NCBI RefSeq assembly: GCF_963576615.1 | Contig: NC_088717.1 | Span: 40,130,302 to 40,194,301, forward strand | From: Watersipora subatra | Taxonomy: Eukaryota; Bryozoa; Gymnolaemata; Cheilostomatida; Watersiporidae | Reading direction: 5' to 3' | Length of the DNA: 64,000 nucleotides | Shown: positions 32,488 through 39,972 of the stretch, one piece after another | How positions within the stretch are numbered: position 1 is the stretch's first letter | Layout of the letters: every line of letters begins with the position of its first letter | Position numbers and translations under genes: made by a program | The notes under the pieces: generated by a model | Told to the model about the DNA's origin: nothing | Database searches by the model: none | Seen by the model: only the letters and a program-made list of their open reading frames with translations

Positions 32488-34714
32488 CATATATGTTATA
32501 TGTCCAAATAAATATGGCTAGATTTTAATTGATATAACTGGACATAAGGTTTAACAAAAAGGCAAAAAGATAAACACTGACATTGCAAAATAACTGTATC
32601 ATTATCCAAAAGACTGCGTTTTGCCACAAGAGCATTGTTTGAAAGAAGCTTGGGTTGTGAAGATGTCAATTACGTAACTTGTAAACCTAACAAGTATAAT
32701 TTATTGATTGACATGAAATATAGGTAAAATATAAAAGATAGTTTATATTCTGTTGGTTCTGTGCTTTTTCAACTAATTTCTTGCATCTTTTTCAGGCATT
32801 CGCCGGGCTACCTTCTATACTGATATCAGTTTTTCTTTTGCCGCGGATTGGCTATATTGGTATATTTGTTCTTTGCGCCACTCTTTCAGCTATTGGTAAG
32901 TCATGTGTACTTTATAGAGTGTAGATACCCTCATAGTCCACTTAATGGTACTTAACCTATAATCGGTTTCTTATTTACAGTAGTTAGTCTATAAACGCTC
33001 CTAAGAGATATAGTACCACCATAGACTAGTGTGCAAAGATGAGGGAGTATTTACGAAGAAGCGAAACTAGAATCCATCATTATCCAATTGTAGCTCAACT
33101 TTGCAAAAAGAATTTTTTTAACTTTTTTGATCTCATTATGACTGCTGAATATTCATGATAGACAATTGTTCTAATTCTGTTATAGGCTAATTATTATGCT
33201 GCAATAATTAGTGCTGTTTGCTACAGTTCTGACATGGAATGTTATCAGAGAAGCCTTAGAGAAAAACAAATTACTAATTGCATTAACATCTTAGAAAATG
33301 TTTATTTTAGTACACAGTATAAGTACATATGTTGGAAATATATATTTGTAGCAGTTGCACTGACCTTGTTACTTGATGTGAAGACATCTGATGGGAAATA
33401 TGTATGAGGATAAAGTTTCCTAGATTTACCCACTTTTTGACCTCTCGCTTGCCGATTGGAGGAATCTTACTGTCTTGTTTTAGCAAACTTATTCTGCTTA
33501 GTAAAAAACTGCTTCAAGTATTTTTTGAATTGCTTGTATGTACATAAATCTTTAAATGCAGAATAATTATTGTTGCTATTTTGCTTGTTTTTGCCATTGC
33601 AACTCATTTTCATTTAACTTGTTTATACTAGTAGATGTGTAATAACAACTTGTTTATACTAGTAGATGTGTAATAACAACTAGTTTATACTAGTAGATGT
33701 GTAATAACAACTAGTTTATACTAGTAGATGTGTAATAACAACTAGTTTATACTAGTAGATGTGTAATAACAACTAGTTTATACTAGTAGATGTATAATAA
33801 CAACTAGTTTATACTAGTAGATGTATAATAACAACTAGTTTATACTAGTAGATGTGTAATAACAACTAGTTTATACTAGTAGATGTGTAATAACAACTAG
33901 TCTATACTAGTAGATGTGTAATAACAACTAGTTTATACTAGTAGATGTGTAATAACAACTAGTTTATACTAGTAGATGTGTAATAACAACTAGTTTATAC
34001 TAGTAGATGTGTAATAACAACTAGTTTATACTAGTAGATGTGTAATAACAACTAGTTTATACTAGTAGATGTATAATAACAACTAGTTTATACTAGTAGA
34101 TGTGTAATAACAACTAGTTTATACTAGTAGATGTGTAATAACAACTAGTTTATACTAGTAGATGTATAATAACAACTAGTTTATACTAGTAGATGTGTAA
34201 TAACAACTAGTTTATGCTAGTAGATGTGTAATAACAACTAGTTTATACTAGTAGATGTGTAATAACAACTAGTTTATACTAGTAGATGTGTAATAACAAC
34301 TAGTTTATACTAGTAGGTGTGTAATAACAACTAGTTTATACTAGTAGATGTGTGATATTTAACCCTGGTTGACTAGTTACTTAGCTCCAATCATTTTTCA
34401 ACTTTTTTCGTTAGCAATGATTTAGATTGATTAATTGATAGTTCAATATTAATTAATAATAACAATAAAATTAATTATATGGCTTTATGACCAAATGAAC
34501 AAAACTTGCGGGAGTTGCATTCCCAAAAAGTTAACAACAAAAAGAAAATAATTACTAAACGTTTTGTTTGGTAGATATTTGTATGTTAGCGCTAAATACT
34601 TTCACTCCAGAGAGGCTAGCTGCTTTATCTGGTGAGATAGATAGTCTTTATAAAGCAAACTTGTTTTTAAACGTATTGCATGTCATGAATATTAAAGCGC
34701 TGATCAATTCCTGA
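10978..34714 (+). CDS. MFS transporter, OFA / apicoplast-pyruvate-carrier-like, nine exons (gene A)
   Basis: Predicted twelve-helix plasma- or organelle-membrane carrier for a small organic anion such as a monocarboxylate; the substrate is inferred from family only. Joined exons: 10,978-11,056; 12,363-12,552; 14,059-14,185; 16,832-16,986; 18,111-18,302; 22,958-23,339; 29,161-29,382; 32,796-32,895; 34,575-34,714. All junctions are GT–AG and in phase, giving about 528 aa. The N-half has [10 protein letters not shown] (TM1), [13 protein letters not shown], motif-A-like [21 protein letters not shown], and WFP opening the TM4-5 region. A charged cytosolic loop rich in K and E spans exons 5-6. The C-half has [10 protein letters not shown] (second motif A), [17 protein letters not shown] and TM11-12 in exons 8-9. 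The final exon could instead splice at 34,632 (GTGAGA), which would move the C-terminus. The 5' UTR was not resolved. Confidence 0.88.
11111..11184. repeat. (AGT)n microsatellite in intron 1
   Basis: An imperfect AGT/AGC/AGG triplet run. Block B at about 63,480-63,505 has only TACGTAGTAGGTAAAGC here, so the run expanded after the duplication or was lost from B. Confidence 0.9.
11683..11750 (-). repeat. tRNA-derived SINE fragment in intron 1
   Basis: On the minus strand, an A-box-like GTAGTAGCAAGCTGG is followed by a good B-box, AGGTTCAAACCCT. The tRNA-like part is not a clean cloverleaf, so I read it as a SINE head. Confidence 0.5.
12363..12552 (+). CDS. MFS gene A exon 2
   Basis: Acceptor TTTGTAG|CA and donor GCAG|GTACTT. 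Encodes [12 protein letters not shown]2 and the motif-A-like loop [10 protein letters not shown] leading into TM3. Phase 1 in, phase 2 out. Confidence 0.92.
12813..13117. repeat. Degenerate (TG)n / TGTGTGCCCATG microsatellite in intron 2
   Basis: TG-rich purine-pyrimidine alternation. The right end becomes a short tandem repeat with unit near TGTGTCCATGTATGTGTGCC. The Cys-rich (+) and His/Thr-rich (-) ORFs across it are repeat artefacts. Confidence 0.95.
13118..14058 (+). other. Rest of intron 2
   Basis: AT-rich intron sequence before the TTTCTTTCAG acceptor of exon 3. No element or RNA gene recognised. Confidence 0.6.
14059..14185 (+). CDS. MFS gene A exon 3
   Basis: Acceptor TTTCTTTCAG and donor GAAG|GTAACC. 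Encodes TM3-TM4 with the [11 protein letters not shown] motif typical of OFA-like carriers. A decayed homologue lies at 57,795-57,900. Confidence 0.93.
14423..14534. repeat. 11-bp tandem repeat, about 10 units, intron 3
   Basis: Perfect or near-perfect copies of AGTTATATCAC. Confidence 0.97.
15424..15488 (+). repeat. tRNA-like SINE fragment in intron 3
   Basis: GTGTAAGCGGTCAAGTGTC followed by ATGAGTTCTAGGCCC at B-box spacing. A degenerate tRNA-derived head. Confidence 0.4.
15613..15714. repeat. 51-bp tandem duplication in intron 3
   Basis: Two essentially identical copies beginning AAGAGAATGTTGTATC. The identity suggests a recent event. Confidence 0.95.
15715..16831 (+). other. Rest of intron 3
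   Basis: AT-rich intron ending in GTGTTTTGCAG before exon 4. No further element recognised. Confidence 0.6.
16832..16986 (+). CDS. MFS gene A exon 4
   Basis: Acceptor TTTTGCAG and donor ACAA|GTAAGT. It opens with [20 protein letters not shown], the family's WFP loop and TM5 start, then [13 protein letters not shown]. The decayed homologue at 57,997 keeps the opening W and the SGALIFN equivalent. Confidence 0.93.
17521..18110. repeat. 28-bp minisatellite ending in the exon 5 acceptor
   Basis: About 21 units with core AGTAGTCTGATTGACAG and spacer CAAACAACTAA. Nearly every unit holds a branch-point-like CTGAT and a terminal CAG. The last unit, TCTGATTGGCAG, is the functional 3' splice site of exon 5. 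The array therefore looks like tandem amplification of the intron 4 acceptor region. Confidence 0.95.
18111..18302 (+). CDS. MFS gene A exon 5
   Basis: Starts GTACTTTGAAG immediately after the last minisatellite unit and ends AATAG|GTACGT. Encodes the lumenal/extracellular loop, TM6 ([20 protein letters not shown]) and the start of a charged cytosolic loop with a KEEEKQD run. Confidence 0.92.
18355..18566. mobile_element. Foldback element with about 95-bp arms, intron 5
   Basis: The left arm (from GCTACAAACAACTACAGACA) and right arm (ending TAGTTGTTTGTAACC) are reverse complements with few mismatches. They flank a short (ATA)n loop. No coding capacity. Confidence 0.9.
18730..19639. mobile_element. 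TTAA-flanked non-autonomous DNA transposon, about 160-bp inverted ends
   Basis: TTAA at 18,726-18,729 and 19,640-19,643 flank inverted ends AGGTTGACTTGCAACAAAA and its near complement. Inverted homology continues inward for about 160 bp through GGTATCAAAA and GTAATCACATTT. TTAA targets are typical of Kolobok and piggyBac. No transposase is visible inside. Confidence 0.85.
19644..20814 (+). other. Intron 5 interior with no recognised element
   Basis: Around 20,150-20,330 a GAGTTGTTATTC-like motif recurs irregularly. Nothing else can be supported. Confidence 0.5.
20815..21729 (-). CDS. Conserved-looking ORF of unknown function (304 codons), antisense in intron 5
   Basis: An uninterrupted ORF with GC content above its flanks. 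It starts [20 protein letters not shown] (basic, Ser-rich). It then has paired metal-ligand-like residues ([15 protein letters not shown] about residue 145; [13 protein letters not shown] about residue 210) and a helical C-terminus ([13 protein letters not shown]). I recall similar N-terminal exons in uncharacterised multi-exon proteins of corals and molluscs, so this is probably the first exon of such a gene or of a transposon-borne copy. The C-terminus turns into low-complexity YILYTY, so it looks truncated. Start choice is the first ATG. No domain name can be given safely. Confidence 0.55.
   Translation of the reverse strand: MPKRRNAESASTERTSLSKKPASPAPVCMLHVLSISDHGPFTPLSRIKGTTFDKLKHLQEIRDLRLCQPHASPYRMQSVCDQIPETVPKDLENNGYHRQCYQRFSGNLHLIENKTTEEPQASTSLLHSPRRHSTGPVFSEECIFCEKVEIKGADRKTVRPVHFSSWRNKENAWEQIESRAEKMGMFRLHRRVKNVDLFAVEAKHHPSCLRSFHTAFANFERGVNRANDPKRTEHAKISAAYEKALNFVREHIRTHVIQRNEVLRQTSLRLLYIEELKRNGQENENYRSEKLLKHLQNEYILYTY
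21730..22957 (+). other. Rest of intron 5
   Basis: It includes a GC-richer 22,290-22,620 stretch with CCGGGGGGTGCACGCAGACC, possibly part of the element that brought the 20,815-21,729 ORF. No terminal repeats found. Confidence 0.45.
22958..23339 (+). CDS. MFS gene A exon 6
   Basis: Acceptor ATTTTTAG and donor AATAGG|GTGAGT. The acidic and basic cytosolic loop ends at [19 protein letters not shown], which opens TM7. The exon closes with the second motif [12 protein letters not shown]. The frame stays open beyond the donor to 23,501, but exon 7 joins in phase and restores the family pattern. Confidence 0.93.
23487..24577. mobile_element. TA-flanked pogo/Tigger-type MITE, family CCTCTAATTGA
   Basis: Inverted ends AAAACCTCTAATTGA (left) and the complement of TAAAACTTCTATTTGA (right) with TA next to each. 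The family recurs at 59,906-61,154. Internal direct and inverted pieces repeat the CTCTAATTGA motif. No transposase visible. Confidence 0.7.
23667..23694 (+). mobile_element. Possible Helitron 3' end remnant
   Basis: ACCCGTGCAACGTCGGGC then TTTAGCTAG gives the hairpin plus CTAG layout seen at the better-preserved Helitron ends. Isolated and degenerate. Confidence 0.35.
24481..24580. repeat. 34-bp triplication at the MITE right end
   Basis: Three almost identical copies of a unit starting GCTATGGCGCTCAAATAGAA, each containing the terminal inverted repeat and TA. Confidence 0.95.
25201..25938 (+). pseudogene. P2RX7 C-terminal-domain-like coding region, frame-broken
   Basis: Similar to the cytoplasmic zinc-binding tail of vertebrate P2X7 (P2RX7_C). 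The ATG at 25,201 begins [18 protein letters not shown] +2 frame then gives a Thr/Ser-rich linker and the first zinc cluster, [19 protein letters not shown] (about 25,465-25,521). A third frame from about 25,600 gives [44 protein letters not shown] and GSYVGFKN, with a stop at 25,938. No channel domain is present, so it is a stand-alone tail domain. The frame changes may be small introns or mutations. The vertebrate tail pattern is C-x-C-x2-C...CC...AYR...IP-C...IR...P...Y-x-GF, and nearly all of these are visible. Confidence 0.75.
26397..26651 (-). pseudogene. Transposase C-terminal exon (THAP-type TTAA element), frameshifted
   Basis: Minus strand, acceptor TTTACAG and donor ACTG|GTAAGC. One frame reads [20 protein letters not shown]. 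After a frameshift another reads [20 protein letters not shown] and [21 protein letters not shown] recognise the KWL...HTGALE..HSL.L.Y.PKR pattern from C-termini of uncharacterised invertebrate transposase-like proteins. The frameshift makes it inactive. Confidence 0.6.
26949..27045 (-). pseudogene. Transposase internal exon fragment
   Basis: Minus strand, acceptor TTTAG, donor GATCC|GTGAGT. Reads [19 protein letters not shown] then IQCSHEPID, a Cys/His-bearing motif that precedes the KWL...HTGALE exon in the same protein type. Intervening catalytic exons are not visible. Confidence 0.55.
27309..28274 (-). mobile_element. Mariner element with inverted 5' ends, nested in the TTAA transposon
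   Basis: Flanked by TA (27,307-27,308; 28,275-28,276). Ends are CGAGGTCTGATCCAAAAGTT and CGAAGTCTGATCCAAAAGTT. About 270 bp of each end are inverted copies of one another and include the start of the transposase gene in both orientations ([11 protein letters not shown] on +, [11 protein letters not shown] on -). The element is thus a head-to-head product rather than a standard 5'/3' mariner. Confidence 0.88.
27590..28066 (-). pseudogene. Mariner transposase N-terminal fragment
   Basis: Starts [20 protein letters not shown], followed by [33 protein letters not shown] and, after stops, [13 protein letters not shown]-like pieces of the helix-turn-helix domain. It breaks before the DD34D catalytic core is complete. 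Several stops; not functional. Confidence 0.75.
28565..28879 (-). CDS. THAP-domain first exon of the TTAA transposon
   Basis: The ATG ([20 protein letters not shown]) opens a THAP zinc finger: C-x4-C, then W at [28 protein letters not shown] with the C-x2-H pair, and a downstream R-rich tail. The donor TCAACC|GTAAGT at 28,564 fits a first exon. THAP domains bind the terminal DNA of P and Kolobok transposons. The usual AVPTIF box is not evident. The catalytic part in this copy is mostly missing. Confidence 0.7.
29161..29382 (+). CDS. MFS gene A exon 7
   Basis: Acceptor TTTTTTCAG, donor AGAG|GTAAGA, both phase 0. Encodes TM8-TM10 with [20 protein letters not shown] and [20 protein letters not shown]. 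The TTAA transposon's end lies 22 bp upstream, leaving TTACTGATT as the likely branch point. Confidence 0.93.
29620..29957. repeat. (TA)n microsatellite with TAGTATA and ACTATATACTAG variants
   Basis: A long alternating TA run with palindromic interruptions. The LINE begins directly at its right edge. Confidence 0.97.
29957..31196 (+). CDS. 5'-truncated non-LTR retrotransposon ORF, C-terminal part with RLE-like endonuclease
   Basis: An open frame of about 412 codons from [15 protein letters not shown] to a TGA at 31,194-31,196. It covers the RT thumb/post-RT region ([33 protein letters not shown]), a Cys/His motif ([16 protein letters not shown], then YTERHNHV) and an endonuclease-like block ([20 protein letters not shown]). 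P-D...D spacing and the RHN motif suggest a restriction-like endonuclease of the R2/R4/NeSL type; family inferred. The first Cys of the CCHC finger is F (PRFRRC). The first 33 residues of the longest ORF come from the TA repeat and are not real. The intact frame suggests a recent insertion. Confidence 0.72.
31197..31538 (+). other. LINE 3' region and intron 7 spacer
   Basis: Non-coding, AT-rich. No poly(A) tract or target duplication is clear. Confidence 0.45.
31539..32401 (+). mobile_element. Non-autonomous Helitron (TCTCAAA...CTAG)
   Basis: Begins TCTCAAAG after an A at 31,538. Ends at CTAG (32,398-32,401) preceded by the hairpin motif CTCGGGCAACGCTGGGTAGC, and is followed by T. The same family, with matching internal sequence (TATTATTTTAGCA near the start; AGTTTGAAAGTT near the end), occupies 53,221-54,404. 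No coding capacity. Confidence 0.8.
32401..32484. repeat. (TA)n microsatellite abutting the Helitron end
   Basis: TATATA/TACATA alternation directly following the CTAG terminus. Confidence 0.95.
32796..32895 (+). CDS. MFS gene A exon 8
   Basis: Acceptor TTTTTCAG and donor ATTG|GTAAGT. Encodes TM11 and the start of TM12 ([19 protein letters not shown]). Confidence 0.92.
32896..33616 (+). other. Intron 8, part before the minisatellite
   Basis: AT-rich sequence with no recognised element. Confidence 0.6.
33617..34352. repeat. 31-bp minisatellite, about 24 units, intron 8
   Basis: The core ACTAGTTTATACTAGT is itself an inverted repeat and is followed by AGATGTGTAATAACA. Units are almost identical, implying recent homogenisation. 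Confidence 0.97.
34575..34714 (+). CDS. MFS gene A exon 9, probable terminal exon
   Basis: Acceptor TTTGGTAG. Encodes the end of TM12 and a short cytosolic tail ([20 protein letters not shown]). Read-through gives a TGA at 34,712-34,714. A consensus donor, TCTG|GTGAGA, sits at 34,632, so a further small exon downstream is possible. None is recognisable in the next 20 kb. Confidence 0.75.
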
Positions 34715-34921
34715 CTATAAATTCTGGACTATAAACTTTAAACAAAAAATAATATATAGCAAATTTTCTTCAAGATTGGCTGTATATTTTTCTATTTAGA
34801 TGCATCAATGTAAATACAAGTGCTGATATTGCCAGAAAGGCAAAATAATTGACTAGCTATAATACAACCTGTTATTTATTTTAATATCCAGCCTTTAGAT
34901 CTCTATGCTTAGGTTTGCATA

Positions 34922-35873
34922 AAAAAACATTATACCACAAATAACAATATATCACAAATAACAATTTCGCATAAACAACAATATACTACAAATAACAATA
35001 TACCATTAATAACAATATACCACAGACAGCAATATACCACAAATAACAATATACCATAAATAGCATTATACCACAAATAACAATCTACCGCAAACAACAA
35101 TATACCACAAATAAAATTATGCCACAAATAACAATCTACCACAAATAACAATATACAACAAACAACAATATACCATAAATAACAATATACCACAAACAAC
35201 AATATACCATAAATAACAATATACCACAAACAACAATATACCATAAATAACAATATACCATAAATAACAATATACAACAGATAAAAATATACCATGAATA
35301 ACAATATACCTCAAATAAAAATATGCCACAAATAACAATCTACCGCAAACAACAATATACCACAAATAAAATTATGCCACAAATAACAATCTACCACAAA
35401 TAACAATATACAACAAACAACAATATACCACAAATAACAATATACCATAAATAGCATTATACCACAAATAACAATCTACCGCAAACAACAATATACCACA
35501 AATAAAATTATGCCACAAATAACAATCTACCACAAATAACAATATACAACAAACAACAATATACCATAAATAACAATATACCACAAACAACAATATACCA
35601 TAAATAACAATATACCACAAACAACAATATACCATAAATAACAATATACCATAAATAACAATATACAACAGATAAAAATATACCATGAATAACAATATAC
35701 CACAAATAACAATATACCACAAATAACAACATACCACAAATAACAATATACCACAAACAACAATATACCATAAATAACAATGTACCACAAATAACAATAT
35801 ACCATAAATAACAATATGCCACAAATAACAGTATACCACAAATAACAATATACTACAAATAACAAAAGCATTA
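34922..35873. repeat. 17-bp minisatellite, about 56 units, with higher-order structure
   Basis: The unit is near AACAATATACCACAAAT. The marker variant ATTATGCC recurs at 35,116, 35,371 and 35,507, i.e. 255 and 136 bp apart (15 and 8 units), showing block duplication. The hydrophobic minus-strand ORFs across it are artefacts. Confidence 0.97.
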
Positions 35874-36732
35874 CCAGCAGCCAACCGAGTAGAACAATGC
35901 CAATCAGAAGAAAGGGAAAGAAAATCATCTGCCATCTTGAATTTTAGTAGCAGCCTGATGATTGAAAAGAGAAGTCATGAAAAATACAATAGCTGCAAAG
36001 ATGAGTACAACTATTTTCCATAACTAATACTATCTGCTCGACTTTTTTGAGCTCTTGTATTTTAGTATTACTTTACAGTATAAGATTGTAATATAGTAAA
36101 ACCCTAGTTTTAATTATATATATATATAAATTTGTATATATTAATATTTTAATTATATATACAGTAGACGCTCCTATAATGTAAATAATCCGTTCCAAGA
36201 ACGTTTACGTTATAGAGAGTTTACGTTATAAGAACAGTAAAATACATGTAAAGTGCCTAATCCGTTCTAAGATCTTTCCAAACTCACCTTTTTCGCCATG
36301 TAAAAAGGAAAAACTTGACTTGATTCTTTTAATTTGTAGGCTGTAACGTAACTGCAGTAGGCCTATTATCGGTTTGCATCGACACCTATTCTCCTTTTTC
36401 TGATCAACCTCACTAGTTTTATAGACCATGATCGTGATAATTTTTGCAATAAGTTGATGGAGAGCGCATATCTTTGACGTTTGTTTACAACGATCTGCTT
36501 ATGTTTTTCTAAACAACAAAGTCTATTCTGCAAAGTAAAACCAATAACAAATATTTTATATGCCAACAATAAAACATCACCACAAAATATTTTTGCTATA
36601 AAAAGCGGCACATGTACTATCTATTCTTGACTATCAGTATCCAGGGGGTCAAGGTTAGAATAAAAGAAAACTTTCGACGATGCTCCAACTCGTGAAATTC
36701 AGGTTGGTAGACCGACGCTGTAATACCTGCAC

Positions 36733-37953
36733 CATAGATATAGTAAACCCTAGATTGGCGAATAGCTATCATTACATTGGAGCAAAAGTGAGGCCTATAA
36801 TTGGCTGTTGTTCTTACGACGTTACGTCGTAGTGATGTGCATCCTTGCAACGGAGCCTTCAGCTGAGCAATGAGTTTAGTAGTAAAAGCATGCTTGTCCA
36901 ACTAGTTTTTAAGTCATAAACGTTACAATTAGACCAAATTCTTGGTGAAATGTCATCAGAGGAGACTACAACACCCCAGGTATGTGAACCTACAATACAA
37001 ATTTTAAATATTTGGTAAACCTAACCTTTGCACGTGTACTATATCATTGGTTCACGTTGTAAGAAAATACTGCAAACAAACCAACTACCAACTCAACTGA
37101 ACTTACTTGTCTTTTCATGGTCTCATAACAACGAGCATACCTTTCTATGATTATTCTGAATTGAAAGTGAAGTGAACGAATGCTTGGAACTATCAAAAGA
37201 AAGAGTGTCTAGACTGATTACAACGACATATATTACAAACTTGTCTCTCAGTTGATAAGGTTGTAATCTAGCTAGGCATAATTGATCGAATGCCTTTTTT
37301 GTCTCATTCAAAGTAATGTAATGATATCCATTCTACTACATGTATGTATTGTTAATGTTTATGCTAAGAAAAAGTCAAGCCGCAGCTGGGGCTGCGCCTA
37401 TGGATGTTCAAGCAATCTTGAGAAATGCCCAGATCTGGCGTTTTATCGCTTTCCAAACGAGAAACGAGCTGAAACCCGTAATGCTTGGATAAAGGCGGTG
37501 CGAAGACAGGATTGTACTCCAACATCAAGCTCTGTATTATGCAGTGAACATGTTGTGAAAGACTGCTACAAGGTTCCACCAGGTATTGGAAGAAAACCAA
37601 TGCTAAAACCTGACGCAATACCTACAATATTTACAGCTTATCCAACCTACCTTCAGTTAAAAGCTGTGAAAATACAAACACCAACCATAATAACAGAAAG
37701 CCTGCCGAAACGTGGAAGAACATCTCAGACAGCAGCCAGTCAGTCAAGGTCAGTTTTATATATTCTCAATAAAATATGCAGTCTCACATGTACAAACTAT
37801 GAAAAAATTGAGCAGTTTTTAGTGCTAAGTCAATAGGCGTTAATAGATCAGCTGATTCGCTCGGCACATCACTATGACATTGCGTTGTGTCATGCTAATT
37901 ATAGGCCTCACTTGTTTTGATTATTCGCATATCTAGGGTTTACTATATCTATG
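36733..37953 (+). mobile_element. P-like element with 8-bp target duplication and THAP gene
   Basis: Inverted ends CATAGATATAGTAAACCCTA, about 33 bp with few mismatches. It is flanked by an exact 8-bp duplication ACCTGCAC (36,725-36,732 and 37,954-37,961). The related element at 59.3 kb has the uninterrupted site. Eight-bp duplication plus a THAP-only gene fits P elements; hAT also makes 8-bp duplications but lacks THAP. At 1.22 kb it is internally deleted and has no catalytic domain. Confidence 0.87.
36950..37836 (+). CDS. THAP-domain protein of the P-like element, two exons
   Basis: Exon 1 (36,950-36,979) encodes MSSEETTTPQ and donor CCCAG|GTATGT. Exon 2 starts at 37,369 after ATGCTAAG and is in phase. 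It encodes a full THAP finger: WGCAYGCSSN, LAFYRFPNEKRAETRNAWIK, SSVLCSEHVVKDCY, and the closing AVPTIF-type box as DAIPTIF. A donor at 37,749 (AAG|GTCAGT) would continue into lost exons; read-through stops at 37,836. The product could at most bind element ends. Exon 1 is conserved in the second P-like copy at 46,628, with one base missing. Confidence 0.8.
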
Positions 37954-38895
37954 ACCTGCACTAATCGATCGCCTTTGTTTTATGAATAAATGAGCTGCTA
38001 CCTTAGTCTCTGTGTTGTCGACACATCTGACGATTTATCACAACAAACTATAATCGTGTTGCAAAAGTTGTATATATAATAGATATAACGATGTGATATA
38101 ATAGATATAATAGATGTGCTTTTTCTCTCGCAAGAGCAGCGAGTTATATTAACATTCAAATCAAATTCGAAAACTCGCCCGACTTGACACTTTACGTTAT
38201 ATGGAATGTTTTACGTTGTTTGAAGCAAAAACTTCACATAAGTTAAAATTTTTACATTATCTGGAATTTAAGTTATAGGAGGTATAGGTTATAGGAGCGT
38301 CTACTGTAGTAATATTCTAAGATTTACTGTACTATTGTGTAGGATTATAAGTATCAGTTATTCCTCACTTTCTTATATTTCATAAATAATTATATCTATA
38401 AACTTGTTATAAATTTACAAGTTTATATTTTAAGTTTGAAAAGTTTGCTTCATTATCATTACTATTTTGGATTTGCGTTTTTTAAACTAATTTTGAATAG
38501 CGTGTTTTAAAGATGTGGTTGCGTCAAAAAAGTCAATTCAGTGAAATTAAGACCAATAAAAATCTAAAATATCAGCTAAAATTTTATGTCATTTTTGTCT
38601 TTGTAGACTAGCCCTGTCTAGAGATATAAGCGTTTGAATGAGATCATTTTTTAAAACGCTCAGATTCAAGCGGGTGTTTTTATCGTGACGTGTACAGTGA
38701 GCGTATATGAAAGAGTCTATGAGCGATAAATATGCGATCTCTTCTTTAGCCAATCATCAGCACAAATTTTCTATATAGGTCATAATAAATTTTGTCTCTA
38801 GTAAAAAGCGTGGTCAGTGCCTCGAAGATTCTTGTGGTTAGGGAATTTACGGAATTACTACCATAGATCGTGAAACGCTGCATGGATACATTTTA

Positions 38896-39099
38896 TTGAC
38901 AAACAACAGACCTTTAACAATGCTTCTATGTAGCTTCAACGATGGTGACTTGAAGTTTTCTGAGCATCAGGTGGTTAAAGATTGGGGCAGACAGCCTATG
39001 GTTAGAGCTGACAGGCGTCTGCAGCATTATGCTGCAGAGGAAGAGAGGAAAATGGAGGGAAACTTGCCTTTAACTTTGCGTCTCCTATATATATACTAA
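38896..39099 (+). pseudogene. Small ORF inside the TTAA element, unknown
   Basis: 67 codons, with FSEHQVVKDWGRQPMVRADR in the middle. A degenerate counterpart with intact CATCAGGTAGTTAAAG lies near 55,350 in the related element. It may be the N-terminal part of the P2RX7_C-like cargo gene, but this is not shown. Confidence 0.35.
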
Positions 39100-39972
39100 G
39101 CTAAAGGTAATAGTTTTACTACTCATGAATACATTTACTAATTAATAAAATCATGACTTTTTACTATCACCAACCATTGTTTCATAACTCTTTTTTCGTT
39201 TCACCTTACTATAAAATTTGCTTCAAATTTTTTTTCGCAGTTTTAGCTAGTAAATTAGATTTATGATTAGAATTTATGTTCACTTCTCATTTGTAAAAAA
39301 TTAAGAAAATGTATTGATCAATGCCCATCTTTAACTCTCATAAACAACGCATTGAATTGCTGGCTTGGCGAACTTATGCCTTTGTTAAACGTTTTTTCAT
39401 TTTGTAATTTATACTTTCAATCTAACTCCCAAATTTACAGCTTTCATTAGATACACGTTAGAACGACATATCGATGAATAACATATATTTATTACATTTT
39501 TTTATTGATTACAGAATATTTATGTGGCGCCAGCTGTGGAGCAGTGGTATTATTGTGGAAACTGCCATACATGGGAAATAATGACATGAATATTTGCTGC
39601 ACAAGCCGTCGTATGTGGCATTCTGTTTCTCAGACTGGTCTCAAGTGTGTTGCAGAAGTGCAGGAGATTACAGACCTTATAAAATCAGGTTTTTTGAGAT
39701 TGGTCTTTCATAACTACCGATACTACCGTAGTAAGTTTTGTAGCTAATCGTAGTTTTATTGCTAATAAATTTACTAGATGTCACATCACTTCCAAGCGAC
39801 ATTCAATAAGTTGTCTAAAGGTGATAAAAGTTTAATAATTTGTTAGTACCCAAATATCCAGATGTGGAGTGCCTGACACCATCTGAAAGGCTGCAGGAAC
39901 ATGAGATGTACAACATGGTATATAAAGACAGAGGAAGTCATTTACCCTGCAGGCCATTGGTATCTTGGACAC

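Larger units (their letters stand above)
36162..38306. mobile_element. TA-flanked pogo/Tigger-like element CAGTAGACGCTCC, interrupted by a P-like element
   Basis: Ends CAGTAGACGCTCCTATAA and its exact complement, with TA on both sides. A relative without the insertion lies at 58,986-59,855 in reverse orientation. Without the nested 1.23 kb it would be about 916 bp. No pogo transposase is seen, so it is non-autonomous. Confidence 0.88.

Noticed and set aside
33617-34352. CRISPR-like array (regular 31-bp spacing)
   Set aside because: Units are tandem with no unique spacers, and the setting is a eukaryotic intron. The same applies to the 28- and 37-bp arrays.
34930-35935. Hydrophobic multi-helix-like ORFs on the minus strand
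   Set aside because: Produced by the 17-bp minisatellite. The same residues repeat every 17 amino acids in all overlapping frames.
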